Part shown: positions 33,477 through 41,593 of the stretch, in pieces
Position numbering within the stretch: the first letter of the stretch is position 1
Layout of the letters: every line of letters begins with the position of its first letter
Assembly: GCA_016794365.1 (NCBI GenBank)
Contig: JAEUKB010000021.1
Span: 62,001-126,000 of the forward strand
Origin: Myxococcales bacterium
GTDB lineage: Bacteria; Myxococcota_A; Polyangia; Palsa-1104; JAEUJZ01
Reading direction: 5' to 3'
Length of the DNA stretch: 64,000 nt
Notes under the pieces: generated by a model
Databases searched by the model: none
Told to the model about the DNA's origin: nothing
The model's input: only the letters and a program-made list of their open reading frames with translations
Translations under genes and position numbers: made by a program

Positions 33477-33854
33477 GTGAATGATAAGCACTGGCAGGAT
33501 CTGACAGACACAGTGACCGCGCTGGCTGCGGACTGCATCCTGATTCAGAAGCGCATGGATGCGCATGTACACGCTCAGCGACAGCAGTTTGTCTCTGTGC
33601 TCGCAGCGACGGAAGAACCGCTCCGAAGCCTGCTCCTTCCGCTCGCTCCTTCCGCGCAGCGAGTGGTGTCTCATACCGTTTCCTGTTCGGTACGGATGAC
33701 CAAAGAGCATGGCATCGCAGGCTCGGTTCTTTTGTCTCCCTTGAACTTGGGATTTTCTCTGCTGCATCACCAAAGCGCAGGGGAAGAAGCTTCGCTCACC
33801 GTCGAGGTTTCCGCTGTCCCTGTCTCTCTTCCGAATCGTTTTCGCCCGGAATAG
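33477..33854 (+). CDS. Unknown-function operon, first gene (helical-plus-beta module)
   Basis: From GTG the product has 125 residues. The first half is helical (DTVTALAADCILIQKRMDAH...), the second beta-rich: VVSHTVSCSVRMTK, then LTVEVSAVPVSLPNRF at the end. That strand-then-AVPV pattern recurs in the third gene and, less closely, in the others, suggesting one shared module. It loosely recalls DUF2589-type proteins, whose role is also unknown. No signal or membrane segment. The open frame extends 126 bp upstream, but the strong promoter lies inside that part, so GTG 33477 is preferred. Its stop is 8 bp before the next gene. Confidence 0.65.
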   Translation: MNDKHWQDLTDTVTALAADCILIQKRMDAHVHAQRQQFVSVLAATEEPLRSLLLPLAPSAQRVVSHTVSCSVRMTKEHGIAGSVLLSPLNLGFSLLHHQSAGEEASLTVEVSAVPVSLPNRFRPE

Positions 33855-33862
33855 GAGTCCAT

Positions 33863-34534
33863 ATGTCCAGCAAGATCATCGAAGACTTGACGCACATTCC
33901 CAACATCATCGCGAGCCTTGGACTCAGCATCGCAGAGGCACAGCGTCACTTCGACCTCGACTATCTTCAGTCGCTGGAGCGACTCCTGGTGATGGCGCAA
34001 GCGCTGCTTGGGAATCGCAAAGGCGCAGGCGAAGAGCTGACTCCGGAAGAGCGCAAGCAGCAAGAACAGTTTCAGTCTCTGCTCAAGGACATGCTGATGG
34101 CGGTGGCTCCCAGTCGCTATCAGTTTACAGAGACAACACTGACGGTGAAGCTTGATCTGGCGCAGCACTTGGATGTCTCTGCGGGGGTGGGTCTGTCTGC
34201 TGGAATTGGCGGTGTGGCAGTGAACGCAGCGCTGAGCATTGGCTACGGATCGGACTATCGTGGGGCTGCGGAGTGTAAGACCGTGCTGCATGCCATTCCT
34301 GCGGATCAAGCGACGCTGCGGACTCTCCTTGATCGGGCCAAAGATCTCTCTGCAAACAGCTTGAGCATGCCCGAGCGCAGCAAAGTAGACAGTGCTGTGC
34401 TGCTTCAAACAGGCCGCATCTACGAGCGCATCACCGGCGTCTTGCCCGCCCAAGTGACAGAGAGCAGCAGCACAAAATCCGTCGCTGATGTAGCACGTTC
34501 CAGCACAGACTCCAAAGGCGAGACATCTCCCTAA
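33863..34534 (+). CDS. Unknown-function operon, second gene (paralogue of the gene at 107)
   Basis: The 223-residue soluble protein follows a taggag ribosome site. The N-terminus MSSKIIEDLTHIPNIIA and the block HLDVSAGVGLSAGIGGVAVN through SIGYGSDYRGAAECKTVLHAIP are nearly the same as in the gene at 107. Layout: helices with IAEAQRHFDLDYLQSL (about 25-40), acidic linker, a beta/Gly-rich region (about 85-145), a helical end. The AQ..(F/L)DL signature also appears in the third gene (IGAQKRLDLA). The tail is Ser/Thr-rich. No enzyme motif is visible; a structural or assembly role is only a guess. Confidence 0.8.
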   Translation: MSSKIIEDLTHIPNIIASLGLSIAEAQRHFDLDYLQSLERLLVMAQALLGNRKGAGEELTPEERKQQEQFQSLLKDMLMAVAPSRYQFTETTLTVKLDLAQHLDVSAGVGLSAGIGGVAVNAALSIGYGSDYRGAAECKTVLHAIPADQATLRTLLDRAKDLSANSLSMPERSKVDSAVLLQTGRIYERITGVLPAQVTESSSTKSVADVARSSTDSKGETSP

Positions 34535-34593
34535 AGGTGTCCGTTTCCTCTGTCCCGTTTCCTCTTTCCCCTTTGTAGCCTTCGGCCTTCGTC

Positions 34594-35868
34594 ATGCCAC
34601 AAGACACAGCGTTACAGACCCAGATCCTGATGCTCCGCACGGAGCTTGATAGGCTGTATGACAGCGCGGCGCTTCCATCCGGTAGCTCCTTTCGCAAAAA
34701 GTACGAAGAGGTCGCTGCGCTGTGGGACAAGCTGCGCAGTCAGATCGACAAGTCCAATCGCGGTGACATCGCGGACTTTTTTGATGCGATTGGCAGCGGT
34801 GTGATCGGTGCGCAGAAGCGGCTCGATCTGGCATCACAGGACTACGTTCTCAGCGCACTTCGCAAGCAGGCAGCGGGCGCAGAAGATGGAAGCACAGCGA
34901 CGGAAGCAGTCACTCCCAACGCATCGATGTTTCGCATTCCGCGCGTGACTGCAGAGCTGAAGTGTTCGATCGAAACCAGCCGGGACAAAAAGCTCAACCT
35001 GGTCTTTTATTCCGATCGCAGCGATGTCAAAGAGCTGCATCAGCAGACCATCTCCCTGGAAGTGGTGGCCGTTCCGGTTCCGCCCGACTATCTCAATCAG
35101 CTGCGGGCGCGTGCTGCATCGTCCGGTACTGAAGCACCACCCAGCGATGCGCAGCCCCAGCAGAAAAGTGATGCAGAGGACCAAGAGCCAGGTGAAGCGG
35201 AAGATCCTCCCAGCCAGTCGCCCAGACCGCAGATCTTCTCTCTGTCGGATTCCGCAGCGGGGCAACCACTGGCTCTGTCCGATGAGCTGTCCGATGAGCC
35301 ATCCAGCGATTCACTGACAGAAGCTGAAGATGCAGGTGATGATGATGATGACGACGGATTCGCCGCGCCAGCGCAGCCATCGCGACAAAAAGAGGCATAT
35401 CAAAAGACTCATATTGATCCTGCGAGTGATTCGCAAGTCAGTCATCTGATCCCTGTCATCGACGGGGCAGGGCGATCGATGCTAAGCCAGACGCTGCTGG
35501 CTGCGCGCGAGCGAGATGAAGTCCTAACCTTGATCTTGCAGCTCTGCGAGGAAGAAGATCAGCAGAAACGGGACGGACAGCCTGACAAGTCATCCAACTT
35601 GCGAGCGGTTCGCAACTTTCTGATACCGGCCTGGAATCGGGTGCTGCTGTTTGCTTCGGGCCCCAACCTGCGCTTTCTGTTGCTTGGGACTACAGACAAG
35701 CGACCACGTCTGTTTCTGTGGCAGCTTCAGGTGCAGCCGCAGTCGCTTCAGCTTCTGTACAAGCTGCCGAAGCAAAAGGCTGCGCAGAAGCAGCTGCGGC
35801 GGATTCAGCGCTTTGTGGAAGAGCTGGGACAGCAGCAAGACATCACGGTCCTGCGCAGCGAAGAGTAG
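34594..35868 (+). CDS. Unknown-function operon, third gene (module plus acidic linker and C-terminal domain)
   Basis: 424 residues, soluble. Residues 1-160 contain the shared module: helices with GVIGAQKRLDLA, then IPRVTAELKCSIE, NLVFYSDR and TISLEVVAVPVPPDYL. A long acidic, Ser/Pro/Gln-rich linker follows (about 165-280, including DAGDDDDDDGF). A second, helix-rich domain of about 140 residues (DEVLTLILQLCEEED through NFLIPAWNRVLLFASGPNLRFLLLG) ends the protein. No ribosome site is evident; the 59-bp spacer before it is pyrimidine-rich with repeated gtttcctct. It ends 6 bp before the fourth gene. Confidence 0.75.
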   Translation: MPQDTALQTQILMLRTELDRLYDSAALPSGSSFRKKYEEVAALWDKLRSQIDKSNRGDIADFFDAIGSGVIGAQKRLDLASQDYVLSALRKQAAGAEDGSTATEAVTPNASMFRIPRVTAELKCSIETSRDKKLNLVFYSDRSDVKELHQQTISLEVVAVPVPPDYLNQLRARAASSGTEAPPSDAQPQQKSDAEDQEPGEAEDPPSQSPRPQIFSLSDSAAGQPLALSDELSDEPSSDSLTEAEDAGDDDDDDGFAAPAQPSRQKEAYQKTHIDPASDSQVSHLIPVIDGAGRSMLSQTLLAARERDEVLTLILQLCEEEDQQKRDGQPDKSSNLRAVRNFLIPAWNRVLLFASGPNLRFLLLGTTDKRPRLFLWQLQVQPQSLQLLYKLPKQKAAQKQLRRIQRFVEELGQQQDITVLRSEE

Positions 35869-35874
35869 TCGCAG

Positions 35875-37242
35875 ATGACGGCTGTCCTGGCTCCGCTTGA
35901 AGAGCTTCCCACCACGACCACTGCGCTGGTTCGTGCGACGCTGCATGCGCAGCAAGGACTGCTAGAGCGGAGCACCGCGCGCCTTCTGTCTGCCACCCTG
36001 TCTGACTCTGTGTGGATGGTGCGAAAGGCTTCGTTACAGCTTCACTTTTTCATCGCGCGCAGTGCAGAACAAGTCCTGTTCTTTTTTGCGCGCAGAGCGC
36101 TTCCCGAAGTACGTCCGCTGTCTGTCCAGCTTGCCGTGACGGTCGAGGCCGCGCCGCAGCCCACTCCGACGGTGATCAGCGAAGCTACGCAGCGTCTGTC
36201 TGCTCCGCCCATTCATCTGCTGACCGTTCCTTCCTGTCTGGTTGCACAGCCGAGCGCACAAGACTTTGCGCAGCACGCACCGCCAGGAACCACAGCGGAA
36301 GATGGCATCTTGTTTCGGATGGGAACCGATCAGCGCAGCTACTTGGGAATCCGTCATCCGGCGCGCGGACTTTCGGCCCAGCTCTGCTATCATCAGGAAG
36401 GTCAGCCAGCGACGATGCTTCGCGGCTTTCCGGTGGCCCCCTTTTTGGATCTTGCACAGTCCATTCGCGGTGCGCTGCTCGAACCGGATGATGCCTCGCA
36501 AGCGCTGCCGATCCAGCTTCCCCACGATCCGGGGGCTCTGTCGGATGTACACGTTTCTTTGTTTTGGCTGATCGAAGGATTCCGCTTGATGGAAGCTGGC
36601 TTGATGGAATCTTCGCACGCGCAGGCCAGTCCGTTTCAGCAGCTTGCGGTGCGCTATGAGCCATCTGTCTATCAGGCAGAGCTTGCGCTGCGACTGAATC
36701 AGCAGGGCTTCTTTGTGAGCGATCCCGCAGTCGATGCCGTCTCACTGGGACTGCGTGTCTGTGTCCTGCGTGAGCGCGGTTCGCTGCTGGTGCGACTGAC
36801 GCTTTTGCCACCGGACTTTTTGGTCCAGGGACTGCTACGAGACAGCTTCCTGCAAGCGCTCAAGCAGAGCACTCCGCTTTTGATTCGCAAGCAGCTAGGT
36901 TTCCTTGATGACGATGCGTGGTCGGCGTTTCTGGACAGTGCGCAGGATCGCGCTGTGATCTTTCGCGTGGAAAGAACCCGCTCTGCGGATGTGAACGTGG
37001 TGATTCTGTCCACTGCATCAAGTCGTACGGAAGGATCATCTCGACAGATCATTGTGCGCTGTCTGGCACAGGTCGATGCCCAAGCAAGTCCACCGTCGGT
37101 CAAGCTGTCTGATGTCGCGCTCCGTTATGACTCTGCACAGGGAACTTCACAGACCCTGGATGATGAGACAGCGCGCTACTTTGTGCGGCTGGCCAGTGCA
37201 TTTCAGATCTGGCTACGTGTACTGAATCAGTCAAACGAGTAA
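35875..37242 (+). CDS. Unknown-function operon, fourth gene (repeated module protein)
   Basis: 455 residues, soluble. The N-terminal 100 residues repeat the module: ATLHAQQGLLERSTARLLSATLS, then MVRKASLQLHFFIARS, then SVQLAVTVEAAPQPTP. Around 275-330 there is a second beta segment that may be another copy (VSLGLRVCVLRERGSLLVRLTLLPPDFLVQGLL), and a third lies near the C-terminus (VIFRVERTRSADVNVVILST). No catalytic motif is visible. It closes the operon; 64 bp separate it from the converging flavin-reductase gene. Confidence 0.75.
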   Translation: MTAVLAPLEELPTTTTALVRATLHAQQGLLERSTARLLSATLSDSVWMVRKASLQLHFFIARSAEQVLFFFARRALPEVRPLSVQLAVTVEAAPQPTPTVISEATQRLSAPPIHLLTVPSCLVAQPSAQDFAQHAPPGTTAEDGILFRMGTDQRSYLGIRHPARGLSAQLCYHQEGQPATMLRGFPVAPFLDLAQSIRGALLEPDDASQALPIQLPHDPGALSDVHVSLFWLIEGFRLMEAGLMESSHAQASPFQQLAVRYEPSVYQAELALRLNQQGFFVSDPAVDAVSLGLRVCVLRERGSLLVRLTLLPPDFLVQGLLRDSFLQALKQSTPLLIRKQLGFLDDDAWSAFLDSAQDRAVIFRVERTRSADVNVVILSTASSRTEGSSRQIIVRCLAQVDAQASPPSVKLSDVALRYDSAQGTSQTLDDETARYFVRLASAFQIWLRVLNQSNE

Positions 37243-37306
37243 AGGGAGCACAGGACGACGGAATCGGCTTCCGCTTCCTGTTTGGCATAGCTTCCTTTGG
37301 CACCGC

Positions 37307-37921
37307 TTACTTTTCTTTGGGACGTGTCAGGGTGAAGTGCTCGCGCGTGCGACAGTAGCCATCGCCGCCCATTCTGCCGATCAGATCCAGGTTCTCTGCA
37401 ATTGGATCTCCTGCGGGATCGATCACGCTGTCATCGATGTGGACAAGGACAATCCGGCCCAGCACCAAGGTGGCAGACAGTGGACCTTCTCCGACGGGAA
37501 TAAGCTGCTGTAGCGTACACTCAAACGCCAGCTTGGCCTGCTGGACGCGCGGCGGACGAATCCGCTCCGAAGGCTGCGCTGCAATCTGATACGTCGCAAA
37601 CTCACTGTCTCCGTACGGCAGCTCGGTTGCGCTTAGGTTCATCTTGTCCCCTTGCGCAAAGGAAACGGTGCTGATCGTAAACTCTGGAACGGCTTGCAAG
37701 TTGCGCAGCGTGTCCTTGACAGAGCCATCGCGACGCACCGAGCAGGAAAAGATCACTGTCGGTGGACTTGCGCACACTCCGTTGAAGAAGGAAAACGGAG
37801 CCAGGTTGGTGATTCCCGCTTCCGATACCGTTCCCACCCACGCAATCGGACGCGGCGCGATCGCGAACGTCATCAGTCGATAGATCTTGCGTGCAGAGAT
37901 CTCACTGGGATCGATTCTCAT
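37307..37921 (-). CDS. Flavin reductase-like FMN-binding protein
   Basis: The 204-residue protein has the split-barrel flavin-reductase fold. Its typical parts are PRPIAWVGTVSEAGITNLAPFSFFNGVCASPPTVIFS (FMN-binding), KDTLRNLQAVPEFTIS, and a C-terminal GEGPLSATLVLGRIVLVHI. Such proteins reduce flavins with NAD(P)H or bind FMN as oxidoreductases. I start at MRIDPSE (37921). A TACTCT box ends 6 nt upstream of it, which again hints at a leaderless transcript. It is divergent from the YkgJ-like gene. Confidence 0.9.
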   Translation of the reverse strand: MRIDPSEISARKIYRLMTFAIAPRPIAWVGTVSEAGITNLAPFSFFNGVCASPPTVIFSCSVRRDGSVKDTLRNLQAVPEFTISTVSFAQGDKMNLSATELPYGDSEFATYQIAAQPSERIRPPRVQQAKLAFECTLQQLIPVGEGPLSATLVLGRIVLVHIDDSVIDPAGDPIAENLDLIGRMGGDGYCRTREHFTLTRPKEK

Positions 37922-37961
37922 GCTGGCAGAGTACACGCAGACCGCGCCCATGAAGCGGCTT

Positions 37962-37990
37962 TTGGCGGCTGCAAAAACATGGGATAGTAA
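37962..37990 (+). promoter_or_regulatory. Promoter-like boxes for the gene at 37995
   Basis: TTGGCG and TAGTAA with a 17-bp spacer. The second box ends 4 nt before the ATG, so a leaderless start is the simplest reading. Confidence 0.45.
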
Positions 37991-37994
37991 GCGG

Positions 37995-38597
37995 ATGGAC
38001 TTCACCGAGCATGAAGCACTGTGTCGGCGCTGCGGGATGTCTTGTCACTTCGCGATTCCGGTGAACGGTCTGGCTGTGGTGATCGATGCGCTGCGCTGTA
38101 AGTTTCTGGCGCAGGCCGAAGGGGAGCCCGGTCGCTATCACTGTACGGTCTATGCGTCGCGCCATTCCGTTGCGCCGTGGTGTCACAGTGCAGAGAGCGC
38201 GCTCGCTGCCGGATTTTTGGCGCAAGACTGTCCGTATGCGCGCGGTCACAAGGGATATCGCGGCAAAGTCCGTCTGTCCCACTCGCTGTTGCGACAGGTC
38301 TTGCCCGCGATCATCACAGAGATTCTGCGCGTCGGGATTCCCATCGGAGCCGATCCAGACAGAGTCCGCCGGTTCCTCTTTGACGCGGGTACAGACTGTA
38401 CGTACACCGTAAGCGCAGATGGGAGCCGCTATCTGTTTGCGTCGCCAGTCAGTCCGACAGCGCAGGCTGTGAGCGATTCCCAAGGCGATTCCCAAAGTGA
38501 TTCCCAAGGTGATGCTTCTGCCGATTCCTACGTGACTCCGGTGCGTGCTACCGCCAGGAGATCTTCGTCGCTGAATGTGCTGCCATCTTCGGATTGA
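37995..38597 (+). CDS. YkgJ-like Cys-cluster protein
   Basis: The 200-residue product begins MDFTEHEALCRRCGMSCHFAI, a CxxCxxxC cluster of the YkgJ type, followed by further cysteines (ALRCKF, RYHCTVYA, PWCHSA, DCPYARG) that could complete a zinc or iron-sulfur site. The family is proposed to bind metal; its reaction is unknown. The C-terminal tail is Ser/Asp/Gln-rich, encoded by a 12-bp repeat (SDSQGDSQSDSQGD). A longer frame to 37887 would overlap the divergent gene and is rejected. Confidence 0.8.
   Translation: MDFTEHEALCRRCGMSCHFAIPVNGLAVVIDALRCKFLAQAEGEPGRYHCTVYASRHSVAPWCHSAESALAAGFLAQDCPYARGHKGYRGKVRLSHSLLRQVLPAIITEILRVGIPIGADPDRVRRFLFDAGTDCTYTVSADGSRYLFASPVSPTAQAVSDSQGDSQSDSQGDASADSYVTPVRATARRSSSLNVLPSSD
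38473..38510 (+). repeat. In-frame 12-bp repeat inside the YkgJ-like gene
   Basis: Three units of the gcgattcccaag type encode Asp-Ser-Gln-Gly/Ser. The same gcgattcc core makes up the 11-bp array at 27680, but here the period is 12, keeping the frame. Confidence 0.75.
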
Positions 38598-38670
38598 GCC
38601 TGCGGTGTAGAACGCGCTACGATGACAAGAACTCTTCTGTAAGAACTGCCTACATAAAGGAGCAGCTGCG

Positions 38671-38850
38671 ATGAGCGTAAGCGATGATGTCCGTCAGACC
38701 ATGGAGCTGATTGCCTCCGGTCGTGTTTCCAACCTGACCTGTCCGTTTTGTCACAAAGACAAGCTGAAGAAGGCGATGGGCGACTACGGTCCGGTCTTTT
38801 CCTGTCCGTCCTGTCGTCGCTTCATTGAAGCGCCGATGATGGATGAATAG
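38671..38850 (+). CDS. 59-residue zinc-ribbon protein
   Basis: A small cytoplasmic protein beginning MSVSDDVRQTMELIASG after an aaaggag ribosome site. Two Cys pairs, CPFC and CPSC, lie about 21 residues apart and should bind one zinc. It lies 73 bp after the YkgJ-like gene on the same strand and 21 bp from the tail of a converging gene. The function is unknown. Confidence 0.82.
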   Translation: MSVSDDVRQTMELIASGRVSNLTCPFCHKDKLKKAMGDYGPVFSCPSCRRFIEAPMMDE

Positions 38851-38871
38851 CGACGGGACGCGCGGACGCAG

Positions 38872-39738
38872 CTAGGCAGGCCGCGATCGTTCCAGATAGC
38901 GACCGAGCAGCGGCAGCGTATGTTGAACACGCTCGCCACAGCGCCTTTGACACAGCACGCGGAAGTGGATCGCGGCGTCCTCTTCTCCCAGCTGATCAAA
39001 ACCCCAGGCACACAGCCCAAGCAGCGGCGGTGCGTGATCGGTATCAAGTGCAAGCTGCGCCCGGTCCCACAGCGGTCCGTCCAGAAACGGAACCTGGCCA
39101 TCGCCGAGCGCCAGATACAGCTCGGTGACGTAAAAGTGGGCGCGCAGATAGTCGCCCGCCGGGACTTGCGAGATCGCAGCAAAGTGACGACGCGCATCGG
39201 CTTGCTTGCCCAGCGACACCAGCGCCCGCACTTCTTGATAGCGAGCCAGCGACAGAAACTGCGGCTGCGGTGGGTACTCTCCCGAAAACAGCGTGCTCGC
39301 CAAGCGGGCCTGCTCTAGCGCGGCTTCGTGATCGCCGCGATGACTGGCCACGGTGGACAGGCGCAGGTGCGCGTGACCTCGCACCGCTTCCGATCCCCAC
39401 GGCGGACGCAGACAGCGCTGAAGCAGAGACTCGGCTTCATCCAGTCGCGAGACATGAATCAGCTGCGACGCCTGTTCCAGCCAGCGAGTGACCAGCAGAC
39501 CATGTCCCCACGCCGCAGTACCCACCAGGCTAAGCGCCAGCACCAGCGGATCACCCGACAGGATCGAACAGACGCCAATGCCCGACAGGATCGACAGCGC
39601 GCCATAGACTGCCGCCCGACCGGCATAGCGACGCAGCGGTGAGATCACCGCGCCTTGGGTATCGATCGCCACCAGCGCGCGCTCGGTGGAATCGTCTGGT
39701 GATGTCAGCTTGCGTGCGAGTTGCAAAGACGCTGCCAC
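38872..39738 (-). CDS. Membrane protein with TPR-like repeats, second of a tandem pair
   Basis: About 289 residues from GTG 39738, which lies 14 bp after the upstream gene stop; the longer open frame would overlap that gene. Two hydrophobic segments (VYGALSILSGIGVCSIL and LVLALSLVGTAAWGHGLLV) precede a helical-repeat domain with TPR-like units (RLDEAESLLQRCL, HLRLSTVASHRGDHEAALEQARLAS). It is similar in layout and in several motifs (LLVTR.., RLDEAE, RGDH.EAL) to the neighbour at 39753, so the two are duplicates. A protein-interaction role at the membrane is likely. Confidence 0.72.
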   Translation of the reverse strand: MAASLQLARKLTSPDDSTERALVAIDTQGAVISPLRRYAGRAAVYGALSILSGIGVCSILSGDPLVLALSLVGTAAWGHGLLVTRWLEQASQLIHVSRLDEAESLLQRCLRPPWGSEAVRGHAHLRLSTVASHRGDHEAALEQARLASTLFSGEYPPQPQFLSLARYQEVRALVSLGKQADARRHFAAISQVPAGDYLRAHFYVTELYLALGDGQVPFLDGPLWDRAQLALDTDHAPPLLGLCAWGFDQLGEEDAAIHFRVLCQRRCGERVQHTLPLLGRYLERSRPA

Positions 39739-39752
39739 CTTTCGCTGTGCCC

Positions 39753-40838
39753 TTACGCGGCGGACTCCGCTGCGCTGCGGTTTTGAGCCATCCACTTCCA
39801 CAGCGGCGGCATGATTCGTCCGAGCGGCTCGTTGTCCAGTCGATCGATCGCTTCGCGCAGCAGATGCCAGGCCATGTCTTGATCCGGCGTCCGTCCTTGG
39901 GTGTAAGCCCACGCGCACAGCGCCAGCAGTGCCGAGGACGCGGTGATCTTCAGTGCCCGCTCTGCCCGCTCCCACAGCTCAGAGGCTGGCGGCGGCTCTT
40001 CCCCTGCGCAAAAGCGCAGATACAGCTCGGTCGTCCAGTACTTCAGCTGTAGGTAGTCGCCTTGCTCGGCCTTGTGAACCGACAGCAGCCGCTCGCGGGC
40101 TTCGTCGATCCGGCTTAGGTTGCACAGCGCGATCACTTCTCCGTACTGACACGAGCGCAGGTGCGGGCTCTTGCGCCACGACTCCTGATACAGCGAGATC
40201 GCTTGCCGAAGCTGAGTCAGCGCTTCCGCATGATCACCGCGACGAGTCGCCACCGCTCCCAGGTTGTGATGACACAGCGCACGCAGCCTGCGACCCAGAA
40301 GCTTCCGCCTGAGCAGCCGCCGCAAGATCGCTTCCGCTTCATCCAGCCGGTCATGCGAAGACAGCAGCGCCGCTTGGTTGATCCGTCGCGTCACCAGCAG
40401 GTTGCGTCCCACCAGCGACCCGAACACCAGCGGGAACAGCAGCCCCATCACGCCCCACAGATACGTATAGAGCACGCTGCCACCCACCAAGATCGTCGTC
40501 AGCATCGCGTACGACGCCGCCTGCATCATCCGGTACTGCGTCGGCGGCCTGACCCGACCTTGGCTGTCGATGTAGACGAACGTCTTGGGTCCCGCTTCCT
40601 CTAGCGAGCGCGCCAGCTGCATCTGCGGCACTTCTTTGGGCGGATGCGCGAGCGCCAGATCCACGGCGGACAGAAGCTCCACCGGCATCTTCTGAGGCGC
40701 TAGGCTCGACGAAAGCTCGGACGGCAGCGCGATGGCGTCTTGCTGATCTGCACTGGAACTCGCCGCACCGGCCACCCGCTGGACTGGGCTGCCGGACACC
40801 GGGGCTGGTGTGTTTTGTGCGAGGTCGGGCTTAGACAC
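39753..40838 (-). CDS. Membrane protein with TPR-like repeats, first of a tandem pair
   Basis: The N-terminal 90 residues are Ala/Ser/Pro-rich and probably disordered and cytoplasmic. Two membrane segments follow (ASYAMLTTILVGGSVLYTYLW and GLLFPLVFGSLVG). The C-terminal 210 residues are TPR-like helices, with RLDEAEAILRRLL, HHNLGAVATRRGDHAEALTQLRQAI and CNLSRIDEARERLL. I chose GTG 40838 (VSKPDLAQ); an upstream TTG at 40907 is also open. It is divergent from the TlpA-like gene. Confidence 0.75.
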   Translation of the reverse strand: MSKPDLAQNTPAPVSGSPVQRVAGAASSSADQQDAIALPSELSSSLAPQKMPVELLSAVDLALAHPPKEVPQMQLARSLEEAGPKTFVYIDSQGRVRPPTQYRMMQAASYAMLTTILVGGSVLYTYLWGVMGLLFPLVFGSLVGRNLLVTRRINQAALLSSHDRLDEAEAILRRLLRRKLLGRRLRALCHHNLGAVATRRGDHAEALTQLRQAISLYQESWRKSPHLRSCQYGEVIALCNLSRIDEARERLLSVHKAEQGDYLQLKYWTTELYLRFCAGEEPPPASELWERAERALKITASSALLALCAWAYTQGRTPDQDMAWHLLREAIDRLDNEPLGRIMPPLWKWMAQNRSAAESAA

Positions 40839-40942
40839 TGCCTTAAGCCTATCACGTCCGCTCGCAGGTTTTCCGCCGCCGTGCGTTGCCGCCTGCCGCA
40901 AACTCAAGTACGCTCGGCAGCCGGAGGTTACAACGAACCAGC

Positions 40943-41566
40943 ATGCCCACCCCCACCACGTCGATTACGCCCAGGCAGCTTGCGGCCTACGGGGTTTCAG
41001 GGCTTGTGACCTGTGCGCTCGTCGGATACTTCGCGTGGGCACTGCCCGATGCACTTCAGCGAGGTCGCGAAGGCGTGCGGCGCACCCGTGAAGCGCCCTG
41101 TCAGGTGCTCCGTCCGACGGCTCAGAACCCAGTGCTGGGACGATTGCCGCAGCCAGCGCCCGACTTTGCGCTGAAGACCTACGACGGACAGGAAGTGAAG
41201 CTGTCATCCCTGCGCGGTCGCGTGGTGCTGGTCAACTTCTGGGCGACGTGGTGCCCGACCTGTGTGGTCGAAGAGCCCTCGCTGGAGCGCCTGGCCACCC
41301 AGATGAAGAACAAGCCGTTCTCTTTGTTGGCCGTGAGCGTCGATGAAAACTGGGATCTGGTTCGTCAGCACTTCCCCAAAGGCTCGGCGATGACCGTGCT
41401 GCTCGACAAAGACAAGAAGGTTCCCAAGGACTACGGCACCGAAAAGTTCCCCGAGTCGTTCTTGATCGATCGCGATGGCAACATCCGCTACTTCATCGTG
41501 AGTGAGCGCCAGCTCTGGCACACCCAGGAAGTCCGTTCCTGCATCGACGCACTCATCGAAGACTAG
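40943..41566 (+). CDS. TlpA/ResA-like membrane-anchored thioredoxin
   Basis: The 207-residue product has an N-terminal membrane anchor (LAAYGVSGLVTCALVGYFAWAL) and a periplasmic thioredoxin domain: PAPDFALKTYDGQEVKLSSLRGRVVLVNFWATWCPTC, with the redox motif WCPTC near residues 103-107. SFLIDRDGNI supplies the cis-Pro-region strand. It probably acts as a disulfide reductase for cytochrome c or other envelope proteins. A ggagg site lies 14 nt upstream of the ATG, somewhat far. Confidence 0.9.
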   Translation: MPTPTTSITPRQLAAYGVSGLVTCALVGYFAWALPDALQRGREGVRRTREAPCQVLRPTAQNPVLGRLPQPAPDFALKTYDGQEVKLSSLRGRVVLVNFWATWCPTCVVEEPSLERLATQMKNKPFSLLAVSVDENWDLVRQHFPKGSAMTVLLDKDKKVPKDYGTEKFPESFLIDRDGNIRYFIVSERQLWHTQEVRSCIDALIED

Positions 41567-41593
41567 CGCTGTCCGACTTGGTGCCGCCTTCGG

